Assembly: GCA_002337085.1 (NCBI GenBank)
Contig: DDFH01000008.1
Span: 10,349-74,348, forward strand
DNA from: Hyphomonadaceae bacterium UBA1933
GTDB lineage: Bacteria > Pseudomonadota > Alphaproteobacteria > Caulobacterales > Aquidulcibacteraceae
Direction of reading: 5' to 3'
Length of the DNA stretch: 64,000 nt
The translations under genes were made by a program, and so were the position numbers. Position 1 is the first letter of the stretch, and each line of letters begins with the position of its first letter. The notes under the pieces are model-generated. The model ran no database searches. It saw only the letters and a list, made by a program, of their open reading frames with translations, and was not told the origin of the DNA. Shown one piece after another: positions 42,932 through 52,033 of this stretch.

Positions 42932-44212
42932 TTATTTTTTCAAATCCTTGCTATCAAAATATTCTTTGATTGCCTTTGCCACACCAGACATTTGCTTATT
43001 TCTAAAGTCTGAATTTGTCAGGCGTGCCTCATCATCAGGATCAGTAATAAAGCCCATCTCTAACAAAACCGCCGGTACTGTCGGCGATAATAGCACAAAG
43101 AAACCAGCACGACGGTGTGATGATGATGTTAAAGGCCCTGCGTCTTTGATGTTTAACAATATGTTTTCAGCAAAAACCGCAGATTGGTTTTTTGTATCGC
43201 GTTGCGTTAAATCGCGCAAAATTTCGGTAACTGTATTATCATTAGTGCGATTTGGCGGAACAACCGTCCAATTATCGCGGTTTAATAACCGGCGCGATCT
43301 ATCCCCGCCCTCTTCACTTAGCGTATAGACAGTTGCGCCTTGCGCCTTTGCACCACCAGCAGAATCAGCATGAAGCGAAATAAACAAATCTGCACGTAAA
43401 TCGCGCGCAATAATGATTCTTTTTTCGAGCGGAAGAAATACATCACTTGAGCGCGTCATAATCACATTAAAACGTGAATCGCGGCGCAAGATATCGCGCA
43501 ATAATAGCGCACTTGATAAAGTCACATTTTTTTCAAATACGCCGTTTGTTATTCCCAATGCGCCTGGGTCATGACCACCATGACCAGCATCAATCACAAT
43601 CGTATATTTACCCTTGCCTGATTTTGATGAAACCGGTGTAATAATTTGCGTAGATTTTGGTAATTGCTTTGGTTGCTGGCTCGCAAAAGTTTTAAAATCA
43701 GAATTATCCAATTTGATAGTTAAAAAACGCCCGCCAATTTCATTATTAAATTGTTGGCTTGTTACTTTTACAGGCTTTTGCAAATCAAGAACAATCCTAG
43801 ACTGTTGCTCTGATTTAAGTGCGTAACGTATTTGTTTAATCAGCCCCTTGCCAGCAATTAGTCCACCATTTGGTGAGCCAAATTTCCACTCTGCTCTTTC
43901 AAAATCAATCACCAAACGGTTTGAAGGCTGCGTTAATGAGAAAATTTTATAATTAAAATCACGACTTGTTTTAACTGATATATAAGTTGAGTTATCTTTT
44001 TCTTCTATCCTAAAGCCATATATTTTTAAAACTTGATTTTGGGCGGCAATAGAGTTTGCGTCCGCCGCCAAGGCATAACCTGCTGATTGTGCATTATTGG
44101 TTTCAGAAGAATTCATAAATAAACCAACAGCTTTAGTAATTCCAAACACTAAAAGCGGCACAATAATCAGTGCGAAAATGATTAAACGTAAAAATTTTTT
44201 CTGTAAAAACAT
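42932..44212 (-). CDS. amiC: N-acetylmuramoyl-L-alanine amidase with AMIN domain
   Basis: A periplasmic zinc amidase that splits septal peptidoglycan. 426 residues from the ATG at 44212, starting with a membrane or signal segment (LRLIIFALIIVPLLVFGI). The AMIN domain spans about residues 55-160 (RLVIDFERAEW, QIRYALKSEQQSRIVLDLQK). The Amidase_3 domain has IVIDAGHGGHDPGALG, the Glu in GVFEKNVTL, LFISLHADSA and LLEMGFITDPDDE, which supply the zinc and catalytic residues. Divergent from rne. A TTG at 44230 is the alternative start. Confidence 0.93.
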   Translation of the reverse strand: MFLQKKFLRLIIFALIIVPLLVFGITKAVGLFMNSSETNNAQSAGYALAADANSIAAQNQVLKIYGFRIEEKDNSTYISVKTSRDFNYKIFSLTQPSNRLVIDFERAEWKFGSPNGGLIAGKGLIKQIRYALKSEQQSRIVLDLQKPVKVTSQQFNNEIGGRFLTIKLDNSDFKTFASQQPKQLPKSTQIITPVSSKSGKGKYTIVIDAGHGGHDPGALGITNGVFEKNVTLSSALLLRDILRRDSRFNVIMTRSSDVFLPLEKRIIIARDLRADLFISLHADSAGGAKAQGATVYTLSEEGGDRSRRLLNRDNWTVVPPNRTNDNTVTEILRDLTQRDTKNQSAVFAENILLNIKDAGPLTSSSHRRAGFFVLLSPTVPAVLLEMGFITDPDDEARLTNSDFRNKQMSGVAKAIKEYFDSKDLKK

Positions 44213-44405
44213 ATTTAATCTTTTTGCCAAATCTAAACTAAACTCGCCATTATTAGTTTGTCACCAATATGTCGAGTCAGTGACATAGACAAATATTATG
44301 AATGATGCAAATTTAACTTATGCGCATATCTTTTAATCTAGTATTGCTATTTTAACTTTTTCACCTTAATGGAATGTAAATTGGGTGGAAACCATTAGGT
44401 TAATT

Positions 44406-44468
44406 GCCCAAATTTCGGATTTATGCGCTTGAATTCGTGAATTAAATAAATAATTCAGGCATTTGGGC
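44406..44468 (+). promoter_or_regulatory. Nested inverted repeat far upstream of rne
   Basis: GCCCAAAT (44406-44413) pairs with ATTTGGGC (44461-44468). Inside, TTGAATT can pair with AATTCAG. It lies in the 484-base gap between amiC and rne, about 230 bases before the rne start. It could be part of a long rne leader, comparable to the structured rne leader used for autoregulation in E. coli. Promoter not identified. Confidence 0.4.
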
Positions 44469-44623
44469 GCAGGGTTTTAAGTATTATTGTGTGCGTAGAA
44501 ATGGCATTTTTTGCCCAGCTTATAAAAAGGCAATTCTTTAATAATAGTGTGTCTGCTGACGGCTGTTTACAAATCTGCACACCCCATTCGCAAATAATTT
44601 CAAAATTATTTTTTAAAAAACAC

Positions 44624-44682
44624 GCGGGATTTGATGCAATCTGCCGCCTTGGTGCTGCATTAAGAATATTGTTATCTCCCGC
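44624..44682 (+). promoter_or_regulatory. Stem touching the rne ribosome-binding site
   Basis: GCGGGA (44624-44629) pairs with TCCCGC (44677-44682), which directly abuts the rne Shine-Dalgarno AGGAG (44683-44687). An inner pair ATGCA/TGCAT extends the structure. Folding would restrict ribosome access and offers a target for RNase E feedback. Confidence 0.5.
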
Positions 44683-44696
44683 AGGAGAGAAATTTA

Positions 44697-47099
44697 ATGT
44701 CAAAAACAATGTTAATAGACGCTGCACACGAGGAAGAGACCCGTGTAGTAGTTTTGGATGGTCAAAATTTAGAAGAATTTGATATCGAGACCAAAGCCAA
44801 ACAACAAATTCGTGGAAATATCTATCTTGCAAAAGTCACACGCGTAGAGCCTTCTCTACAAGCGTGTTTTGTTGATTTTGGATCACCACGCCATGGCTTC
44901 TTGGCATTTTCTGAGGTTCACCCAGATTATTATCAAATTCCAGTTGCCGACCGTGAGGCTTTGATTGAAGAAGAGGCCAATAGCGTTGATGAAGAGGCGT
45001 TTGAAGATGATGAAGAAAATCAGCGCGCACGCCGTGCGGTTGCCCGTCGTTATAAAATTCAGGACGTCCTAAAACGCCGCCAAATCATGTTGGTACAGGC
45101 TGTAAAAGAAGAACGTGGCAATAAAGGCGCGGCTTTAACAACCTATCTTTCACTTGCTGGTCGTTATTGCGTTTTAATGCCAAACACCCCGCGTGGCGGC
45201 GGTATTTCGCGAAAAATCACCGCAGCGGGAGACAGAAAACGCCTTAAATCAATTGTTTCCCAACTTGAAGTTCCAAAAGGTATGGGGCTTATCATTCGTA
45301 CGGCTGGCGCAAAACGCAATAAGACAGAAATCAAACGCGACTATGAATATTTATTGCGCCTATGGGACAATATCCGCACCCGCACTTTGGAATCGGTTGC
45401 CCCTGCCCTAATCCATGAAGAAGAAAGCCTTGTTAAACGCGCAATCCGCGATCTTTATAACAAAGATGTCGGCTCAATCGTTATTGAAGGCGAAAATGCA
45501 TACAAAGAAGCAAAAGACTTTGTAAAAATGCTTATTCCTTCTCATGCACGCAAAGTTCATCAATATAAACATACTATGCCGCTTTTCTCAAAACTTGGCG
45601 TTGAAAAGATGCTATCATCAATCCATAGCGGTGTGGTGCATTTAAAATCAGGTGGTTATATTGTTATCAACCAAACCGAAGCATTGGTTGCAGTTGACGT
45701 AAACTCGGGCAAATCCACACGTGAACGCTCGATTGAACAAACCGCACTTAAAACAAATCTTGAAGCCGCAGACGAAGTTGCGCGCCAAATGCGCATGCGC
45801 GACCTTGCCGGCCTAATAGTTATTGACTTCATCGATATGGATGAAGCACGTAATGACCGCGCCGTTGAAAAACGCGTTAAAGAAGCATTACGTCTTGACC
45901 GTGCACGCGTACAAATGGGCAAAATATCTAACTTTGGCCTCATGGAAATCTCACGCCAACGTCGTCGTACTGGCGTTCTTGAAGGTTCAAGCCATGTTTG
46001 TGAAGTATGCTCTGGCTTTGGTCGTGTACGCTCTTCATCATCGAATGCAACGCAAATTGTTCGCGATATAGAGGCGCAAGTTGGTGGTCGTAAAAATTGC
46101 GAATTGGTTGTTAAAACCGATGTAAACACGGCTCTATATTTGTTGAATGAAAAACGCACTCATATTGCAATGCTCGAAATTTCACGCCATGTAGTTGTTA
46201 AGATCCTTGCGGACGCAACAATGCCGCAGGGCAAATATGAAATTGACTTCGTTTCAATGGGTGAATCAACCGAAGAGCCTGACTTTAACTTTAACTTTAT
46301 CAAAGAAGCCGCAGAAGCAGTTGCCAAAGAAGACGCTGCCGAAGAAGCAGAAGACGCAATTGAAAATGATGTTGCAGAAACTGCGGAAGTTGTTGTTTCG
46401 AAAAACAGCAGAAGACGCAAATCACGTCGCCGTGGTAGAAATAAAGGCGAAGCAAGCGATGCAAACCCTGTTGCGACTATTGTAACTGAAGGTGAAGCTG
46501 CTTCTGAAGAAGTTGTTGAAACCACCGAAGCCACTGAAACAACAAACGAAAGTGAAGAGTCAAGAAACTCTCGACGTCGTCGTGGAAAACGCGGTGGGCG
46601 CGGTCTATTTGGAATGCGTGCAGCCAGAAACAAAAATGCACCATCTGAAAATTCAGATAGTTCAGCACAGCCTGAAACAGCCCTTGAAACTGTTGTTGAA
46701 ACAAGCGCACCTGAAAATGCTATTGAAGCAAAAGCGGTTGAAAAAGTTGTTACTGAAAAACCAGCTAAGCCATCTAGGGCAAGAACCCGTAAGCCAAAGG
46801 TTTCTGAAACTACTGAAGTTGTTGCCGAAACTGCTGCGACCCCAGAAGTTACGGTTGAAAAACCCGTGAAAAAACCACGCGGAAGAAAACCAAAAGCAAC
46901 TGAAGCCACTATTTCTGCAAGTGTTCCTGAAACAAATGTTGAAGTAAAATCTGATAATACCACAAAGATGCCAAAATCTTCAGATACACAAGCTAGTGAA
47001 ACAACTAGCAGTGATGAAAGCGGCCCGCGTCCACAACGGAAAACGGGCTGGTGGGCAAGGAATGCATCAAAATTATTCGGAAACTCAGAAGAACAATAA
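44697..47099 (+). CDS. rne: Ribonuclease E
   Basis: The main endonuclease of mRNA decay and rRNA/tRNA processing, and scaffold of the degradosome. 800 residues. The N-terminal half has an S1 domain split by an acidic insert (residues about 85-110, EEEANSVDEEAFEDDEENQ), as in alphaproteobacteria. The DNase I-like catalytic part includes VAVDVNSGKSTRERSIEQTA and LAGLIVIDFIDMDEARNDRA, and the zinc link is CEVCSGFG. The C-terminal half from about residue 540 is low complexity with Arg-rich patches (NSRRRKSRRRGRNKGE, NSRRRRGKRGGRG) for RNA or partner binding, ending in TGWWARNASKLFG. Faces away from amiC. Confidence 0.96.
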   Translation: MSKTMLIDAAHEEETRVVVLDGQNLEEFDIETKAKQQIRGNIYLAKVTRVEPSLQACFVDFGSPRHGFLAFSEVHPDYYQIPVADREALIEEEANSVDEEAFEDDEENQRARRAVARRYKIQDVLKRRQIMLVQAVKEERGNKGAALTTYLSLAGRYCVLMPNTPRGGGISRKITAAGDRKRLKSIVSQLEVPKGMGLIIRTAGAKRNKTEIKRDYEYLLRLWDNIRTRTLESVAPALIHEEESLVKRAIRDLYNKDVGSIVIEGENAYKEAKDFVKMLIPSHARKVHQYKHTMPLFSKLGVEKMLSSIHSGVVHLKSGGYIVINQTEALVAVDVNSGKSTRERSIEQTALKTNLEAADEVARQMRMRDLAGLIVIDFIDMDEARNDRAVEKRVKEALRLDRARVQMGKISNFGLMEISRQRRRTGVLEGSSHVCEVCSGFGRVRSSSSNATQIVRDIEAQVGGRKNCELVVKTDVNTALYLLNEKRTHIAMLEISRHVVVKILADATMPQGKYEIDFVSMGESTEEPDFNFNFIKEAAEAVAKEDAAEEAEDAIENDVAETAEVVVSKNSRRRKSRRRGRNKGEASDANPVATIVTEGEAASEEVVETTEATETTNESEESRNSRRRRGKRGGRGLFGMRAARNKNAPSENSDSSAQPETALETVVETSAPENAIEAKAVEKVVTEKPAKPSRARTRKPKVSETTEVVAETAATPEVTVEKPVKKPRGRKPKATEATISASVPETNVEVKSDNTTKMPKSSDTQASETTSSDESGPRPQRKTGWWARNASKLFGNSEEQ

Positions 47100-47658
47100 T
47101 TATTTTAAAATAATTAGCGCATTTATATTTATATCCTTTTTGGGCGGCTGCATGGCTCTTGTTGATGGTCGCCCAAAAAATGCACCTGAATTAAAAACTG
47201 TTGCCTCTGTTGATGTAACAAAATATGTCGGCACATGGCATGAGATTGCCAGATATCCATCAAGCTTTGAAAAAGATTGTCCTAAAGCTACGGCACAATA
47301 TTCGCTTACCTCGGCAACATGGGTCAATGTAGTCAATACTTGCTATTATAATGATGGGCGCATCAAAAGCTTTAAGGCCAAAGCAAGCGTTATAAAAGGT
47401 TCTAATAATACCAAACTTGCGGTGAATTTTGCCCCAATACCTTTACCTAAAGGACAAGGTAATTATTGGATTATTTATCTTGACCCAAATTATCAAAATG
47501 CGATTGTTGCATCACCAAATGGTAATTTCATGTGGTTTTTATCGCGTAATGAGGAAATAAGCAAAGCACAGTTAAATGAAATGTTACTTGCCGCAAAATC
47601 CCAATTATTTGATACAGATAAATTAGAAATAATTGGCAAAATTTCTGAAAGCAATTAA
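47062..47658 (+). CDS. Blc-type lipocalin lipoprotein
   Basis: A 198-residue bacterial lipocalin of the outer membrane, thought to bind lysophospholipids or fatty acids. The lipoprotein signal ends in IFISFLGGC. The lipocalin motif is VDVTKYVGTWHEIARYPSSF (GxW), and later strands include NYWIIYLDPNYQNAIVASP. The ATG at 47062 lies inside rne, overlapping its last 38 bases in another frame; no other ATG fits before the signal peptide. AGGA directly precedes the ATG, closer than usual. Translation may be coupled to rne. Confidence 0.87.
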   Translation: MHQNYSETQKNNNYFKIISAFIFISFLGGCMALVDGRPKNAPELKTVASVDVTKYVGTWHEIARYPSSFEKDCPKATAQYSLTSATWVNVVNTCYYNDGRIKSFKAKASVIKGSNNTKLAVNFAPIPLPKGQGNYWIIYLDPNYQNAIVASPNGNFMWFLSRNEEISKAQLNEMLLAAKSQLFDTDKLEIIGKISESN

Positions 47659-47724
47659 TATTGTCTTTGATTCATCCTGTGTTCATGACATAATAATAAA
47701 CTGGATCAAAATAAGGTGATTAAT

Positions 47725-49077
47725 TTGTTTAAACGAAGGTTTTCATATTTTGTGATGGCTTTTGCGGTTGCATTATTGCCCGCCGCATCAAAAGCGCAAT
47801 CATTGGTTAGAGATTCCGAAATTGAAAAACTTGTTCGCGATTATTCAGACCCATTATTTGTGGCGGCGGGATTAAACCCAAATGATATCAAAATCTATCT
47901 TGTAAATGATAAAGAAATAAACGCCTTTGTAACCGATGGACAAAAAATGTTTGTCAATGCCGGAACAATATTAGAGGCAACAAGTCCAAATCAGTTAAAA
48001 GGGGTAATTGCCCACGAAACTGGCCACATTGCCGGCGGACACCTTGCAAGATCGTCACAAGCTGAAAAAGAAGCAATGGTTCCCGCTTATGTCACTATTG
48101 CACTTGGAATTGTTGCAATTGCCGCCGGCGCGCCCGATGCCGGTGCTGCATTATTGGCGAGTTCACAACAATTTGCGATTCTAAGCTTTTATTCATATAC
48201 ACGTACTCAAGAATCAAGTGCGGATCAGGCTGCTTTGCAATATCTTGAAACAACGCATCAATCGCCCCAAGGGCTAATCGATTTTTTTGAAAGATTCCGT
48301 TATCAAGAAGTTATGTCAGAGGCGAGACGAACCGAATTTTTCCGTTCGCACCCTCTTTCAACAGATAGGATAGACGCACTTGAACGTCGTGCCGCTTCAA
48401 GCCCTTATTTAAAAACTGTTGATAGCGATAGCGATAAACAACGCTTTGCCCTAGCGCAGGCCAAATTATATGGCTTTTTATATACTGGTCAGCAGGTTTA
48501 CGTTAAATATCCCTTTAGCGATAATTCAATTCCTGCCCAATATGCGCGGGCAATTGCATATTACCGTGCTCCAGATTTAGAATTGGCAACCAATGCAGTA
48601 AAAAAACTTATTGATGCTGAACCTAATAATCCATATTTTCAAGAACTTATGGGGCAAATTTACTTTGAAAATGGGCAAGCTGCAAAGGCACTTCCCTATT
48701 ATCAAAAATCAGTTGCATTAGAGCAAAATGATTCACTTTTGCGAATTGGCCTTGCAAGAACCTATATAAATCTTGGCACAAATGAAGATTTAGAAAAGGC
48801 AGAGACCGAATTACGCAATGCGGTTAGGCTTGAGGATGACAATGCCTTTGCGTGGAATCAAATTGCAATTGTCGCCGATAAGCAAGGCAAAGATGGCCTT
48901 GCCAGACTTGCAACCGCCGAAGAAGCATTTGCCCTTGGTGACTATGAACGCGCTAATCGTTTCGCACAAGCGGCTATGCGTAAATTTGATCGCCATACCC
49001 CATCATGGCAGCGGGCAAGTGATATTCGTAACGTTACCGAAGAGGCTGCCGCCAAAGCCGCCAAAGCAAATAAATAA
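47725..49077 (+). CDS. M48-family metalloprotease with TPR repeats (BepA-like)
   Basis: A periplasmic zinc protease resembling BepA/YfgC, which polices outer-membrane protein and LPS assembly. 450 residues with a signal peptide (SYFVMAFAVALLPAASKAQS). The HExxH motif is in GVIAHETGHIAGGHLARS, with the third ligand probably the Glu in TRTQESSADQAALQYLE. TPR-like helices fill residues about 260-430. No ATG is available: the TTG at 47725 lies eight bases after AAGG, and a GTG at 47716 is the alternative. Confidence 0.9.
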   Translation: MFKRRFSYFVMAFAVALLPAASKAQSLVRDSEIEKLVRDYSDPLFVAAGLNPNDIKIYLVNDKEINAFVTDGQKMFVNAGTILEATSPNQLKGVIAHETGHIAGGHLARSSQAEKEAMVPAYVTIALGIVAIAAGAPDAGAALLASSQQFAILSFYSYTRTQESSADQAALQYLETTHQSPQGLIDFFERFRYQEVMSEARRTEFFRSHPLSTDRIDALERRAASSPYLKTVDSDSDKQRFALAQAKLYGFLYTGQQVYVKYPFSDNSIPAQYARAIAYYRAPDLELATNAVKKLIDAEPNNPYFQELMGQIYFENGQAAKALPYYQKSVALEQNDSLLRIGLARTYINLGTNEDLEKAETELRNAVRLEDDNAFAWNQIAIVADKQGKDGLARLATAEEAFALGDYERANRFAQAAMRKFDRHTPSWQRASDIRNVTEEAAAKAAKANK

Positions 49078-49131
49078 TTAACCCAATATTTACCGAATAA
49101 TTAGCCTATTCACGGGTTAATGGAGTGCAAT

Positions 49132-49926
49132 ATGCGTAAAAGAATGCTTTCTGGACATATATTTTTGGCAATCGCCTTATTAGGCGTGGTTTCATGCAAT
49201 AAAAAAGAAGACAAATCGGTTATGAGCCAAACCGAAGAAGCCAAAAAGCAAGACAATACGGCTATTCTTGCATCCCTTACTAAAGAACAACAGGCCGCAG
49301 TAAGGGTTTTGGTTCGTGATACTTTGGTAACCGACCCACAAATCTTATTAGAAGCGCAGCAAGCGTTTGAAGCACAGCAAACACGTATGTTAAACGAAAA
49401 CGCCTCAAAAGCATTTTCATCAATAATCAGTGACGCTTCGGAACTTTCTTTTGGCCCAAAAGATGCAAAGGTTACTTTGGTTGAATTTTTTGATTACAAG
49501 TGCGGTTTCTGTCATGCGGCAAACCCATGGATGGTCAGCTATATGAAAACCCATCCGAATGTTCGCTACATTTTCAAAGAACTTCCAATTCTGTCTGCAA
49601 ACTCGCTAATTGCGGCAAAGGCGGCCTATGCCTCCAAAGCGCAGGGAAAATACGTTGAATTCCATAATGCATTAATGCAGGCACAAGGCGATTTAAGCAC
49701 AGACCAAATAATTCAAATCGCGACTTCTGTCGGACTGGATACGGTTAAGCTACAAAAAGATATGCAAAACCCAGAAATTGAGAAATATCTCAAAAAAGTC
49801 CAAGATCAGGCATCACAAGCTGGAATCAGCGGAACTCCAGGCTTTTTGGTAAACGGAAAACTCATCTCTGGCTTTAAAGTCGAAGAATTAGAAGCCGCAT
49901 TGGGTGCAGAGGATGCAGGCAAATAG
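49132..49926 (+). CDS. DsbA-family thiol oxidoreductase, predicted lipoprotein
   Basis: A 264-residue exported thioredoxin-fold protein. The signal ends in IALLGVVSC, a possible lipobox, so it may be lipid-anchored. The active site is FFDYKCGFCHAANPW (CxxC), and the cis-Pro loop is SGTPGFLVNGKLISGF. It resembles DsbA/ScsC/Com1-like oxidases or isomerases. A helical N-terminal region (about 30-95) precedes the fold. The ATG at 49132 follows GGAG by six bases. It lies downstream of the M48 protease, both serving envelope protein quality. Confidence 0.88.
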   Translation: MRKRMLSGHIFLAIALLGVVSCNKKEDKSVMSQTEEAKKQDNTAILASLTKEQQAAVRVLVRDTLVTDPQILLEAQQAFEAQQTRMLNENASKAFSSIISDASELSFGPKDAKVTLVEFFDYKCGFCHAANPWMVSYMKTHPNVRYIFKELPILSANSLIAAKAAYASKAQGKYVEFHNALMQAQGDLSTDQIIQIATSVGLDTVKLQKDMQNPEIEKYLKKVQDQASQAGISGTPGFLVNGKLISGFKVEELEAALGAEDAGK

Positions 49927-49940
49927 TTTTTGAATTTATA

Positions 49941-49975
49941 AAAGCCGGAATTTGCGATGCAGATTCCGGCTTTTT
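49941..49975. terminator. Bidirectional terminator between dsbA-like gene and thiG
   Basis: An 11-bp stem AAAGCCGGAAT/ATTCCGGCTTT with an 11-base loop, TTTTT on the plus side and TTTTATAA on the minus side. It sits between convergent stops at 49926 and 49995. Confidence 0.88.
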
Positions 49976-49994
49976 GTATCAATTTTAAATAAAA

Positions 49995-50768
49995 TTATAT
50001 AAGACCAGCAAGCGGGCTTGATGGATCGGCATAGCGCTTAAGCCCCATCCGACCAGCCAAATACGCCTTACGCCCCGCAATAACTGCATGTTTCATTGCG
50101 CTTGCCATTAAAACTGTGTTTTTGGCTTCGGCGATTGCGGTATTCATCAAAACGCCATCACAACCCAATTCCATTGCAATTGTTGCATCAGATGCCGTAC
50201 CAACACCCGCATCAACCAAAACTGGAACCCGTGCCTGTTCAACAATAAGTCGGATATTGATACGGTTTTGAATCCCAAGGCCTGAACCAATCAAACCACC
50301 CAATGGCATAATTGCCGCCGCACCAGCATCTTCTAACTTGCGGGCATAAACCGGATCATCAGAGGCGTAAACCATTACGTCAAAACCTTCTGCAACCAAA
50401 ACTTTGGTGGCTTTTAAGGTTTCTTCCATATCAGGATAAAGGGTTTTTTGGTCGCTTAAAACTTCTAATTTGACCAATGACCAACCACCGGCTTCACGGG
50501 CAAGACGCAAGGTACGCAACGCATCATCGGCAGTAAAACAACCAGCAGTATTGGGAAGATAGGTAAATTCTTTCGGGCTTACAAAATCCGTTAAAAGCGG
50601 CTGTGATTTATCGGTAAGATTAACCCGCCGCACCGCAACCGTAACAATTTCAGCGCCAGAGGCACGTGCCGCAGCGGCATTTTCTTCATAGGTTTTATAT
50701 TTACCAGTTCCAATAATCAAACGTGAGTTAAAAACTTTACCCGCGACTGACCAAGTGTCATTTTCCAT
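49995..50768 (-). CDS. thiG: Thiazole synthase
   Basis: ThiG builds the thiazole phosphate of thiamine from deoxyxylulose phosphate, dehydroglycine and ThiS-thiocarboxylate. 257 residues. Motifs are NSRLIIGTGKYKTYEEN, the Schiff-base Lys in WSLVKLEVLSD, AAIMPLGGLIGSGLGIQN and PVLVDAGVGTASDATIAMEL. The ATG at 50768 follows GAGGG; that site lies right after the thiS stop, so the two genes are coupled. No thiamine riboswitch was seen upstream of thiS. Confidence 0.95.
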   Translation of the reverse strand: MENDTWSVAGKVFNSRLIIGTGKYKTYEENAAAARASGAEIVTVAVRRVNLTDKSQPLLTDFVSPKEFTYLPNTAGCFTADDALRTLRLAREAGGWSLVKLEVLSDQKTLYPDMEETLKATKVLVAEGFDVMVYASDDPVYARKLEDAGAAAIMPLGGLIGSGLGIQNRINIRLIVEQARVPVLVDAGVGTASDATIAMELGCDGVLMNTAIAEAKNTVLMASAMKHAVIAGRKAYLAGRMGLKRYADPSSPLAGLI

Positions 50769-50779
50769 TTTACTTTCCC

Positions 50780-50992
50780 TCAAAATCCGCCGCCGACAAA
50801 TTGCACAATTTCAATTTTATCGCCGGATTTAACTATATGATTTACCCATTCAGATTTAGGTATAAGATTCTGATTTAATTCAATTGCGATGGATCTTTTT
50901 TCAAGTTCAAGAATATCAAGCAAGTCATCAAGATTTTTTCCTGATGCAATTACATGTTCTTCACCATTTATTACGATTTTTTCTTTACTCAA
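50780..50992 (-). CDS. thiS: Sulfur carrier protein ThiS
   Basis: A 70-residue ubiquitin-like sulfur carrier. Family features are IVINGEEHVIASGKNLDDLL, VAIELNQ-like IAIELNQNLIPKSEW and the end GDKIEIVQFVGGGF. The C-terminal Gly-Gly normally ends the protein and is adenylated, then thiocarboxylated; here one Phe follows the glycines. The start is taken as the TTG at 50992 because there is no ATG in frame and a longer frame would run into the divergent aroQ. Upstream of thiG with 11 bases between. Confidence 0.85.
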   Translation of the reverse strand: MSKEKIVINGEEHVIASGKNLDDLLDILELEKRSIAIELNQNLIPKSEWVNHIVKSGDKIEIVQFVGGGF

Positions 50993-51060
50993 AACAGCAC
51001 CATTTTTATTCTTATGAAAATATCCTTTAACAGAAGTCGTATTTAAGCTAAAGGACTTAT

Positions 51061-51498
51061 ATGACAAAGCCAATTTATATTATCAATGGACCAAACCTAA
51101 ACCTTCTTGGCACGAGAGAGCCTGAAATATATGGTTCGGAGACACTGAAAGATATTGAAAATATTTGCGTTAAAACAGCCAATGCGGCCGGTTACGATGT
51201 AAAATTTATGCAATCAAATCATGAAGGGCAAATAATTGATTGGCTTCACGAGGCGCGTACAAATGCAATTGCAATTATATTGAATGCTGGCGCGCTTACA
51301 CATACTTCGGTCGGCTTGTATGATGCATTAAAAGCCATCGACATTCTTAAGGTTGAAGTCCACCTTTCGAACCCCCATGCCCGCGAAGAATTCCGCCATA
51401 AGAGCTTTATCAGCCCCGTTTCCAATGGTGTAATTGCAGGTTTTGGAATTGACTCTTATATCCTTGCCATTAATGGGATAGTGAAAAAATTAACGTAG
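51061..51498 (+). CDS. aroQ: 3-dehydroquinate dehydratase, type II
   Basis: The third step of the shikimate pathway. 145 residues of the dodecameric type II enzyme. Motifs are IYIINGPNLNLLGTREPEIY, with the catalytic Tyr, MQSNHEGQIIDWLHEA, ILNAGALTHTSVGLYDAL, and VEVHLSNPHAREEFRHKSFI with the catalytic His. Precedes accB by 57 bases, a conserved alphaproteobacterial order (aroQ-accB-accC). Confidence 0.96.
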   Translation: MTKPIYIINGPNLNLLGTREPEIYGSETLKDIENICVKTANAAGYDVKFMQSNHEGQIIDWLHEARTNAIAIILNAGALTHTSVGLYDALKAIDILKVEVHLSNPHAREEFRHKSFISPVSNGVIAGFGIDSYILAINGIVKKLT

Positions 51499-51555
51499 CG
51501 GAAGTTTAAATATTGCTATAATAGCGTATTAAACCATAATTATCTGGAGATTGTG

Positions 51556-52023
51556 ATGCCGAGCAATAACGGCTTTGATACCAAATTAGTTAAGGATCTA
51601 GCAAAAATCCTTCGTGATAACGAACTTACCGAAATCGGAATCGACCATGAGGGTACGAAAATTCGTGTAACCCGTAACATAACTCAAACAGTGGTTGCCG
51701 CCGCTCCTGTTGCTGCGGCTCCGGTTGCTGCACCAGTCGCCGCTGCGCCTGTCGCTGCTGCTGCTCCAGTTGCTGAAGTTAAAGCAAAAGGAAACGCTGT
51801 TACATCTCCTATGGTTGGAACAATTTACCTTTCACCTGAACCGGGTGCGTCTGTATTCGCAAAAGTTGGTGATACTGTGAAAGAAGGTCAACAATTATTC
51901 ATCATCGAAGCAATGAAAACCATGAATTCGGTTACTGCAACCGCATCGGGTGTCCTTAAAGAAATCCTTGTTACCGATGCCCAGCCCGTCGAATACGGCG
52001 AAGCATTGTGTATTATTGAATAA
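51556..52023 (+). CDS. accB: Biotin carboxyl carrier protein of acetyl-CoA carboxylase
   Basis: BCCP carries the biotin of acetyl-CoA carboxylase, first step of fatty acid synthesis. 155 residues: an N-terminal helical part, an Ala-Pro-Val-rich flexible linker (about residues 50-78) and the biotinyl domain with biotin-Lys in IIEAMKTMNSV. In most BCCPs the site is AMKMMN; Thr in place of the second Met is a mild variant. The ATG at 51556 follows GGAG by six bases. Ten bases before accC. Confidence 0.96.
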   Translation: MPSNNGFDTKLVKDLAKILRDNELTEIGIDHEGTKIRVTRNITQTVVAAAPVAAAPVAAPVAAAPVAAAAPVAEVKAKGNAVTSPMVGTIYLSPEPGASVFAKVGDTVKEGQQLFIIEAMKTMNSVTATASGVLKEILVTDAQPVEYGEALCIIE

Positions 52024-52033
52024 GGTGAATAAA

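Noticed and set aside
46160..46963. 267-residue frame antisense to the 3' half of rne
   Set aside because: Ser/Ala/Val/Phe-rich translation is the mirror of the Glu/Ala/Lys-rich RNase E tail; no start signal or family features.
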